In this document: piece after piece, positions 55,917 to 64,000 of the stretch
How the letters are laid out: each line of letters starts with the position of its first letter
Position numbering within the stretch: position 1 is the first letter of the stretch
Assembly (NCBI GenBank): GCA_949752735.1
Contig: OX457053.1
Location: 27,706,997-27,770,996 of the forward strand
Length of the DNA: 64,000 nucleotides
Direction of reading: 5' to 3'
DNA from: Lumbricus terrestris
Lineage: Eukaryota; Annelida; Clitellata; Crassiclitellata; Lumbricidae
Notes under the pieces: model-generated
What the model saw: the letters and a program-made list of their open reading frames with translations, nothing else
Database searches by the model: none
Told to the model about the DNA's origin: nothing
Made by a program: the position numbers and the translations under genes

Positions 55917-56106
55917 CACGGCTGGATTTAGACCACAAGTTCAGCTCATAACAACTACATGGGTATGAATGTTTTGGGAGACTTAGGGACGTGGACCCTG
56001 CAAAAAGTCATTATAGTTTGTGGTAAATCAGGCAGCTGCACTTAGCAGGGTTTCAGATTATCGGCCCCGAATTTACTTTGAGCCCCAAAGTCTAAATCCA
56101 GCCCTG
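55917..56106. mobile_element. Possible DNA element with GGCTGGATTTAGAC termini (190 bp)
   Basis: CACGGCTGGATTTAGAC and GTCTAAATCCAGCCCTG are inverted. Flanks ACTTTAAG/ATTGTAAC match 5 of 8. Terminal sequence resembles the 53983-54453 element. Confidence 0.58.
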
Positions 56107-56374
56107 ATTGTAACATAGATGCCTGCTTAGATGTCGTTCGAACTTATTTTGTGTAAACAAGTTATAATATTTAACTAATAATTTCAGCAAATATGAGACT
56201 GATAATCTGTTCAACTTGATTTTTGTGCATGTACTTTCTCTTAACAGCAAGACATGATGATGCGTGTTATCTTTGCGTGTCTGTCATGTTAACGGAGACT
56301 CCTACGGTTCAAATAACACAGGTCCACCTTTAAACGTGGTGTCAGTTAGCTAAATAAAGTTTACGCAACTCAAC

Positions 56375-56755
56375 CTTATTTTAACGTGATATTTTGCATT
56401 GGATTACTGTGGACGCTTTTTAACATGATTTGTTGCATTAGACTACTGTGGACGTTACTTTAACATGATATCTTGCTTTGGACTACTTTGGATATTATTT
56501 TAACATGATATCTTGCATTGTACTTTGGACATTGTTTTAACATGATTTCTTGCGTTAGACTGTGGATGTTATTTTAACATGATTTCTTGTGTTAGACTAC
56601 TACTGTGGACGTTACTTTAACATGATATCTTGCATTAGACTACTGGACGTTATTTTAAACATTTCTTGCATTGGACTACTTTGGACGTTATTTTAACATG
56701 ATATCTTGCATTAGACTACTGGACGTTATTTTAACATGATATCTTATCTTGCATT
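56375..56755. repeat. ~40-bp minisatellite, about nine units
   Basis: TTTTAACATGATATCTTGCA plus TTAGACTACTGTGGACGTTA, with unit-length variation. Confidence 0.9.
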
Positions 56756-57159
56756 AGCTTTCTGAGCCTTAAAGCAAATCTTTCATTCATCATTAACTAT
56801 GCTTAGACTATGAACAGTATGAGGAAACAAAAGTACACTTGCCGATAAACCTTATGCATGTACTAGATATTCAATTTCATATCTCAAAAGTGCCGTACAG
56901 TATCATGTCAACATTTGACACGGCTGATATATGGTGCAGTATCGTATTTTAATTTCAGATTGAACATATTTTTTAGTACTGCTGGAAAATATTTTCGTCG
57001 ATTTGCAGGATGAATATTTTGCTTCGCCGTATGTTGTTGTTGTTAAAAGCCGAAGGGTTTGGGCAACCAAACGATGTTTACAAGTGTTTTTCTTATTCTT
57101 CAAAGTGGACGCAGGCGATGTAGTAGACCAGTAACTAATCGAAATCTAATTTAAATCTA

Positions 57160-57290
57160 ATCTAAATCTCATCTAATATGTGTAAAGCGATTCTCACAGC
57201 AGAGCTATTCAGAAGCACTCTCAGTGTGACAAGCCCATGAAAAGAGAAAGGTCTTCAAGCAGTGAAGAGATGCAGGTAAATTCCCCACCA
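57160..57290 (-). mobile_element. LINE 3' end relic (family of 208-475)
   Basis: Reverse complement of the tail seen near 460 and 43800: CACAGCAGAGCTATTCAGAAGCAC…GACAAGCCCATGAAAAGAG. Confidence 0.6.
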
Positions 57291-58064
57291 CGCTTGTTTA
57301 TAACTGTGACCATAACGCAACGAACAAAACTTATTTGAAATTCTAACAGTTTATGCACGTACAGTAATTCTATCAACTGTAGGCACTTGTATTATAAAAC
57401 CAACTGCTATAATTCACTATAAATTATTCACTATATTATTATCATTCACTTTATTTTCACAACATCGTTCACCAATATTATTAGGCTGTCAAAAGAGGTT
57501 TCCGTATGTACACTTCGACACAAAATTCAGAAGATCTTCAGTAAAAATTAGTTTTGTTCCATTTTTAATATCACCTTTAAAAATACGACAAAACTTAATA
57601 TGTGAAAACAATTTCCTATAAGCATGTTGTTTTGCTCACCGCCATGCTTCTTGATTCACATTCCAAATTCACAGGAATTAGGTTACAATGGTGATGCAAC
57701 TATCCAATGTATCCATGCCTCATTCTCCATCCATCCAGCATGGATTAGACAAGTTGGAACAATAACGGGGAAAAACAATCCACAAAAGCAAAGTTTTAAT
57801 AATTAAATAATTTCTTAAGTACTATATTCTGTAATTGTGAAAAACTGGAAAACATAAGGCAATGTGTTGAAATCATTAATTACACATCAACTACATGCCT
57901 ATGGGGGGCGGGAACACACTACATGGAAAGACTACCAATAATATGTACACACAGTATCGATTTCTAACCGGAGACAACACTTTCTGCATAAAGTATCCAA
58001 CACCAACAGGACTTCATCAAAGGTGCCAGCTACTGACAGGATCCTGTGTCTTATAATTCCAATC

Positions 58065-58345
58065 AAGCAATCGTAATTTATATAGCGCCCCTTCAAGGTA
58101 CCTACTCAGAGGCGCTCCCGGCCGAGACCAAGCAAAAAAAAACAGTCTTCAACAGTTTGTGAAATTGAGAACAGCTTGGGAGGTGTCGCATAGTCAAGGG
58201 AAGTCCATTCCAGGTTGTTGGACCAACCACAGAGAACGAACGCCTCTGCATTGTTGCAGAGCGAGTGAAAGGAACCATTAAGTCACCATAGACAGCAGAG
58301 CGCAGCGGCCTATGCAGGTGGAAAGAGGAAGGCATTTTCCAGGTG
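58065..58345 (-). mobile_element. L2-like LINE 3' end
   Basis: Minus frame LRSAVYGDLMVPFTRSATMQ-RRSFSVVGPTTWNGLP...FHKLLKTVFF, then stop and the GAGCGCCTCTGAGTAG / GAAGGGGCGCTATATAAATT tail with (GATT)-type end. Clean open frame over 77 codons. Confidence 0.82.
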
Positions 58346-58919
58346 CTATCCCTTCTATCATCGACTCTCGTAGACGCAATTTTTCCGGGATGATCTGATC
58401 ACGTAATGCATTTGAGAAACCCACTCACTTGACCTAACAACTGGCAACAGATAGACAGATGGTGGTCTAACAATTCTCTGAAGAATTGCATACAACCAGA
58501 AGGATTCTAGCATCAGGGTTACCCGATTTCGAACATGTTTAGTCACGAGAACATGCTGAAAAGTCGCCAAAAAGTTGCAAGATGAGCAGCTAAATGATAC
58601 CAACTTTTTTTTTATGCACATAAAAAACTCTATTGGTTTCGTTAGGCGAATCACAAGACACTGAATGAAACCATCAATGCACAAATTTAGATGGCACACA
58701 GCCCTTTGGTTCTTACTGTGGTCTAGTCAGGCTTCCTCTCGCTATTCGATTGGCCGGCTCAGTGGATCCTTTTAAAATCCACGCTAAAAAAAACTTGTTC
58801 ACTAAGCTTATCCCGCATGTTAGCTGCTATGTAAAGTGCCCTTGTAACGACGGCATGGCTGTGTTACTGCGCCATATAGATTGTCGTAATTATTATTATT
58901 ATTACTATTATTAGTCCAT

Positions 58920-59320
58920 AATTATACCATCAAGCATGAATTTGTTATTAAATTATCCACACGACATATGAATAGTAGCTAGTAGTCTTAGACTAGTAGC
59001 CTAGTCTTAGTAGCTAGTAGTACAGAAGTCAAATTATGGGAATTCACAATGTTGCAATCGCGACTTTCAAAAGGCGCCCAAAATATCGCGAGGACAAATT
59101 TATTCGTTGTGAGCACTTTGAAAAGGAGCCCAACTCATGCTTTCGCGACGGCCTGGCAACCATGTCCTTATAACAAACACTACAGCAGTTATTTATATAA
59201 CACCTTTCAGAGAATCTCCAGAAAAGTAAACAGTGCAGTCATAGATGATGAATCATTCAACCTAACCCACTCCAGCCTTATTCTATTCTTCTCTCCAGGT
59301 GTTTCATAGAAGTATTACCA
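58920..59320. other. Non-coding stretch, nothing supported
   Basis: An open frame of about 86 codons at 59049-59309 has no recognisable motif and no splice or repeat context; I do not call it a gene. Confidence 0.4.
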
Positions 59321-59326
59321 TGTACA

Positions 59327-59747
59327 CAGGGCTGTACTCAAGGGTATACGCGGGTATACGGCATATACTCACCACCGGGAAAAATGACAGCCTATATGAC
59401 AACCTCAAAAAACGAGGGCACACGAGGTATAGAGCGTATACCCACCTCAGTAAGACCAAGTGAGTACAGGCAGAAAAAATCGCGAATTACGAAGGCAAAA
59501 AATCATGAAAGTAGAGCGTTTTACGCTGTTTCAAAGGTTTTCCGTGGGAAATATCATGGCAAGAACAGTTGACGACTAAAAAAAACAAAGTTCGTCAGAA
59601 ATTTTGGCGGATGGAAGTGCAACTTTTCCAGGAAATTTCGACCGATGACTAGAAAAAAAGGAAAAAGGTCAGAAATTTTTTGGCAAAAAAGTTGATTTTT
59701 TCATGCGGCAGCGTGTACTCACCTCAAAAGTTCTGAGCACAGCCCTG
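59327..59747. mobile_element. hAT-type MITE (421 bp)
   Basis: Termini CAGGGCTGTACTCA and TGAGCACAGCCCTG; flanks CATGTACA and TATGTACA match 7 of 8. Interior contains GTATACGCGGGTATACGG and GACTAAAAAA motifs. Confidence 0.86.
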
Positions 59748-60397
59748 TATGTACAATATCTTATACAACTTGCACATTCAGCGAAAGAATCTCTCCTTGT
59801 CTTTTCCGGCCCTTCACCCAGCAGTAGGTTCTCAGCACAGAACCAGCACGTTGAACGGCCTGCCAACAGCTTTCTATCTTGCTGATATAAAATTACACTG
59901 TGCGGTGACATACAGAAAAGTTTGAGCCCACAATCATGAAGATTATTACTGGTCAAATGAGCTGAATGCGGACAGCTGTATCATATATTCTAATTAAAGT
60001 GGCTCCCCATAAATTTCATTGAAACTTCCATGTTATGGCCATGTCGTACCGCCCTGTGCGTTATGATGATAGCAGGCACAAAACTGGGCAAGTACCACCA
60101 TGTTTGGTACAGCACAAAAACTGCACTTCCAGTGGACTACACTTCTAGAAAGGCACTGCATACATGCCATACGTTTCTTTTCAGAGTAAGAGCCATATAT
60201 GTCTATATACGTGATGGCATATGCCAGTTTAAAAAAACAAACAAATGCCAAGCAGTAGGTGATTATTAAAAGTGCTATAATACTAATAATAATACCAACT
60301 GTACATGATCGCAACTGTAACTTAGACAAACAATCGTCACAAACATGCGTGATTGCTTTTTACAACTTTCAGACATGGAGCTGCCTATTCTTTAGAA

Positions 60398-60758
60398 CAG
60401 TGGTTCCCAACCTTTTTTGACCTAAGGGCCACTTTTTCTAAGTTGGAGGACACGAGGGCCACTTTTTCTTAGTTGAAGGACATTAGGAGTCCACAAGGCT
60501 AAAATTTAATTACTAAAAGCATATAAAATTACAATAATCGAATCAAAATATAATGTTTTATGTTATTTATAGAGTCAAAATAAAATAATTTGTAATAGAA
60601 AATAATTATGCATTCTATCCTGTCCAAATTGTCAATTTTGTCATATATTTTTTGTTAATTCTTTGAAAGATGAGGGCCATTTTTGGAGGCCTGGAGGGCC
60701 ATTTTTGGAGGTCTGGCGGGCCACTTTAGGCCCATGGGCCACGGGTTGGGAACCACTG
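60398..60758 (-). mobile_element. hAT-type MITE family C, copy 2 (361 bp)
   Basis: Reverse-complement relative of 23255-23588; termini CAGTGGTTCCCAACC / GGTTGGGAACCACTG; perfect duplication CTTTAGAA at 60390-60397 and 60759-60766. Confidence 0.94.
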
Positions 60759-61097
60759 CTTTAGAACAATCTGGCCAACATCATTTGCCAAGTGCCCCAA
60801 TTATCCAAAGCATGTTAATGACACAACTTTGTAGCAGATACGCTTTTGAACGAAAATCAACCAATGTAACAAGAACATCATTAGAGTTCATCCATCATTA
60901 ACCCTTTATGAACCATAGTGTAGTAAATGGCATCAGGAACCGTATACCTCGGTCAATAAAGTGTCAAATAATATTATTTCAGCATATATATGAACACAGT
61001 TTTCTTATGGAGACTGCACAGCCTCAGACAAGTTTCAATTCAAATCATTTCATAATTGGTGACATCAATGCAGCTTGTGTGTGCAGGTAGAAAAACG

Positions 61098-61325
61098 GTT
61101 TTAACCCCAGTATAAGAACCCTTGGAGAAGGAAATGATGCTGGCTTGCGGTGAGGGAAGGAGAAGACTCGGCAGACCAAGGACGAAATGGATGGACGAGA
61201 TACACGACATAACTGGCATGAATTCGGAAGAACTGAGGGACTTGTCTGCGAACAGAGAACAATGGAGAATGTGTGTCAGGACGATCGCTAGAGCTCTACG
61301 AGCTGACAGCACAAGGTGACAAGGT
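61098..61325 (+). pseudogene. 5'-truncated RTE-like LINE ORF2 C-terminus
   Basis: + frame 61122-61319 reads LACGEGRRRLGRPRTKWMDE...LRDLSANREQWRMCVRTIAR. This is the typical end of RTE-like ORF2 (GRPR..W.D....R..WR). No longer reading frame upstream, so only the last ~75 codons were copied. Confidence 0.75.
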
Positions 61326-62445
61326 GATAAGAACCCTGCCAGACTACAACTCATTCCCTAGTCACGCAAGGGATTCACTCTGCCAAACTGTTACGCAGAT
61401 GCACAGTGTACTTACAGTAGCAACGCAACTCCTACTTTCAACACTCTTCAGATACGGTAGGTAGAATATTGTGAAAGATCTGTTAACAAGTGAATTTACA
61501 GGAAACCGGTTTATCAACTAGTTGCCTGATAATAACTAAACATACTATTGTTTGAAAATGATTAATATTCTTAGTTCCAAACATTCTGAGTTTTTTAGCA
61601 CTTACAAAACTTGTGTCATTGAAGTCAACATACACTTGCAGGTAGGTTTGCGGAACCAGGAATACGTGCAAAAAATGCAGTTGACAAACAAACACAAAAG
61701 TTCAAACACACACACACATGCATGCACACACTCTCACACCGCAAACCACTCATGTCAAACATAGCAAAAATGTACAAACATATCCAAGAAAATCATCATG
61801 AAACTGCATTTTCGCAATGATCAGCAATGCAAGTCCCAGAGGTGGCGGCAGGTCACAAATGGTTTTTTCGGTGATACGCTCAGCAGTGAATAGTCACAAT
61901 AACTGTTCTAGCCAACGTTAACCCTTTAGCAACCAAACTGCAGCAAACGGTACGGGGAAATCCCATATGGGAAAATCCCATACCCTGGGTCGGTAATGAA
62001 TTCAAGCGAATGGATTCGTCTCTTTGGCCGCACATTCTGACGAATTCTGCGAATTCTGACTTTAAACTCCGTTCGGCTCACACTCGGTTACGGGATTCGG
62101 CGACAGCTGGTGACGATGACTAGGACACGCGCACGGACTGTTCACCTCAATCGGACTTCGCAGAGAACGACTGGAAAGTCCATATTAAGTCGTGGAAACG
62201 GGAGTTCAATGTATCCCTGAAAACATTCAACAAAACAACAGGATCTTTTAACTGCATCTGAAGAACTCTCTGCCGAGGTAATTCGAAAGCTTGTAATCTA
62301 ATCATTGTAACAATCATTGTAATAATTGATTTTACAGAAAATGCAATTATTGTGCCTTTGATCTGGTTGCACTTTGAGCAGTACAATACAAATCCCCAAC
62401 TACAATGAAAATTTAAACATTGATACCAGCTGAGGAGGGGAAGCA

Positions 62446-62572
62446 GCTAAATCAAATCAATTAGCCACAGCTAAATCAAATCAATTAGCCCCAGCTAAAT
62501 CAAATCAATTAGCCACAGCTAAATCAAATAAATTAAATAAATTAGCCACAGCTAAATCAAATCAATTAGTCA
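62446..62572. repeat. ~25-bp tandem repeat, five units
   Basis: AGCTAAATCAAATCAATTAG plus CCAC repeated, one unit expanded by AAATAAATTA. Confidence 0.92.
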
Positions 62573-62629
62573 CAATTTTTGCTAATTCTGATTGTAGTCA
62601 GTTAGCAATGTAACTACATCTAGTCAATC

Positions 62630-62990
62630 AATCAATTTTTTTATTGGTCCGTAAGTATCAAGCACACTAAGATATAAGGCAGGAAAATAGTTACATTAAG
62701 CATAACAAGTATCACAGTAGTCCATCTCAAGTAGCAGAAATTGAGTCAGCAGAACGCAAACTTGTGGCAAATACTGCGATCTTCTGAGCACTTGTATTCT
62801 ACAGCGGCACGCATAAAGAAGATAATAATAATAACAATAATTTTCGTTTATTCAACAATCCCGTTGACAGACCGCAGCAACCGGTTACAGCGTACAATTA
62901 TGCAGTTGAAACAATTTACAAGAACTGAGATCACAGAATACATACATCTTAACTTAACAGAACAGACAGTCTGCAATAATCGGTGCTAAT
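62630..62990 (-). mobile_element. Two LINE 3' untranslated ends
   Basis: 62630-62720 (TTTTTATTGGTCCGTAAG) and 62835-62990 (GTTTATTCAACAATCCCGTT) both look like reverse complements of LINE 3' ends carrying AATAAA and a short terminal repeat. Confidence 0.45.
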
Positions 62991-62994
62991 AGCA

Positions 62995-63998
62995 GCCTAC
63001 AAAGCACGTCCACCCCTGTCCGGGGCACGAACTCGATAACTTGAGCTCTCTACGCCCGCATGTTGGCGGCCGTCTAATAGCACACCGGGGTGCACGACAG
63101 GATCTTATTTACTTGGATTGCGCACGAATTACGCTTCAAATATTTCTCGGAGATACACTTTCGCAAGGATATTAACTCTAGAACCTGCCATTCTACTCTA
63201 AAGGTAAATTTCTTCATCATCATGTCGAAAAAGGGACTTAAAGCGGATGACCTACTGGAACTCCTCAATGACGAACGTGTTGTTGAAGCTGTCTCGGCGC
63301 GGCTTAGACCGCACCTCGTTCCAACCATTGAGGAAACTTTCGACAGACTTATAAGTAAATTTATGCTCAAAATTGAAAGTCTCGTAGAGAAATTTGCAAA
63401 AGACGTGTTCGCTAAATTCTGTGAGGCACAGGGTCAAAAGATGGAATCCTTGGAGTCCGAGAACAAACAACTGCGTGTGAAGCTAGAAGAAGTGGAAAAT
63501 TCCTCACGTCTCAACAACGTTGTTATCCACGGATTGTCCGAATCACCACAAGATGGGCCACCAGCTGTGTCCTATCACTCTAAACACCTGGCCAAGAATT
63601 CATCAATTCCTGAGTTGTTGGATTTTTGCAATAACCGTCTACATGTGCACATCGTGGAATCAGACATCTCGTTTTCGTTCAGGATCGCTGCCAAGGGAAA
63701 AAACATCGTTCGCCCACTGGTTGTTGGATTCTCACGTCGAGTAACGCGAGACATGATCTTCGCATCAAAAAGAGTTCTCCGAGGTGAACCAAGCTCTGGA
63801 TCTTCCAACGTGTACATCAATGAACACTTGACTCGCACCAACTCACAGATATTTGCCAGGACACGAAATCTTGTCAGATCTCACAAGATTCACTCCACAT
63901 GGACAGCAGGAGGGAGAGTCTTCCTCAGGCAGTCGGAGTCAACGTCGGAGAAGCCAATGAGGATCGACTCACTTGCCATCCTTGACGAATTCCAATGA
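62995..63998 (+). mobile_element. 5' end of a LINE with intact ORF1
   Basis: A GC-richer 5' UTR (62995-63221) precedes an ORF from ATG 63222 to TGA 63996-63998, 258 residues; the same frame is open upstream to 63090. The element should continue past the window with ORF2. GC content and intact frames contrast with the decayed LINE ends elsewhere in the window, pointing to recent insertion. Confidence 0.7.
63222..63998 (+). CDS. LINE ORF1 protein (coiled coil plus FP/transposase_22-like RNA-binding domain)
   Basis: 258 residues. Residues 1-60 are helical; 61-105 form a coiled coil (ESENKQLRVKLEEVE). Residues 106-120 have the family phrase SSRLNNVVIHGLSES, followed by IVESDISFSFRIAAKGKN, RPLVVGFSRRVTRDMIF, NVYINEHLTRTNSQIFARTR and TAGGRVFLRQ. 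This order (coiled coil, RxNNVVIHG, basic RRM-like core, NEHLT..N..IF..AR, W...GRVFL) is that of ORF1 proteins of CR1/L2-type and related LINEs, which bind the element RNA as a trimer. The ATG at 63222 was chosen because it begins the conserved region; an upstream ATG at 63090 is in frame but lies in the probable 5' UTR. It has no PHD or zinc-knuckle cysteines. Confidence 0.85.
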   Translation: MSKKGLKADDLLELLNDERVVEAVSARLRPHLVPTIEETFDRLISKFMLKIESLVEKFAKDVFAKFCEAQGQKMESLESENKQLRVKLEEVENSSRLNNVVIHGLSESPQDGPPAVSYHSKHLAKNSSIPELLDFCNNRLHVHIVESDISFSFRIAAKGKNIVRPLVVGFSRRVTRDMIFASKRVLRGEPSSGSSNVYINEHLTRTNSQIFARTRNLVRSHKIHSTWTAGGRVFLRQSESTSEKPMRIDSLAILDEFQ

Positions 63999-64000
63999 TT

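Larger units (their letters stand above)
53857..58060. other. CCDC146 3' flank without recognised gene
   Basis: AT-rich DNA with three separate tandem-repeat zones (listed individually), two short elements ending in CAGTGCCGGATTT / CGGCTGGATTTAGAC type inverted termini, and an L2-like tail near 57.2 kb. The 3' UTR of CCDC146 begins here but I find no convincing close poly(A) signal; the first clear AATAAA is near 56353. Confidence 0.6.

Noticed and set aside
59049..59309. 86-codon + strand open frame
   Set aside because: No recognisable domain, no splice context, average AT-rich composition; treated as chance.

Overview
The window is nuclear DNA from an intron-rich, repeat-rich animal, most likely a marine invertebrate. 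Every gene is split into short exons with GT/AG introns. The introns are full of tRNA-headed SINEs, L2/CR1- and RTE-like LINE fragments, small hAT-type DNA transposons and simple-sequence arrays. I cannot fix the phylum from sequence alone. No bacterial, organellar or viral gene was recognised.

Three protein genes account for essentially all host coding sequence. (1) Bases 705-6911, + strand: the 3' six coding exons of a choline/ethanolamine phosphotransferase (CEPT1/CHPT1 type). Its catalytic N-terminal part lies upstream of base 1. (2) Bases 11482-26038, - strand: a complete CCDC77 orthologue with 10 coding exons and a reconstructed length of 495 residues. (3) Bases 30063-53856, + strand: a complete CCDC146 orthologue with 19 coding exons and 1002 residues. 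All exon joins keep frame and phase, and the order of similarity to the vertebrate proteins is collinear.

CEPT1 and CCDC77 are convergent. CCDC77 and CCDC146, both coiled-coil proteins of the centrosome/cilium/sperm apparatus, are divergent with about 4 kb between their start codons. That intergenic region holds a near-consensus RFX X-box (28035-28048) and a forkhead-like site 45 bp away. This is the pattern expected of shared ciliary regulation.

The most striking non-genic feature is a dense set of short non-autonomous hAT-type elements. I could delimit fourteen to the base by perfect 8-9 bp target-site duplications flanking matching terminal inverted repeats, plus several with imperfect duplications. 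They fall into several families. Some are nested, and two insertions can be checked against an 'empty' paralogous copy elsewhere in the window. One (9906-10746) still carries a decayed hAT transposase C-terminus.

Bases 53857-63000 hold the CCDC146 3' flank, tandem repeats and transposon relics but no gene I can support. The right edge (62995-64000) is the 5' part of a LINE with an intact ORF1.
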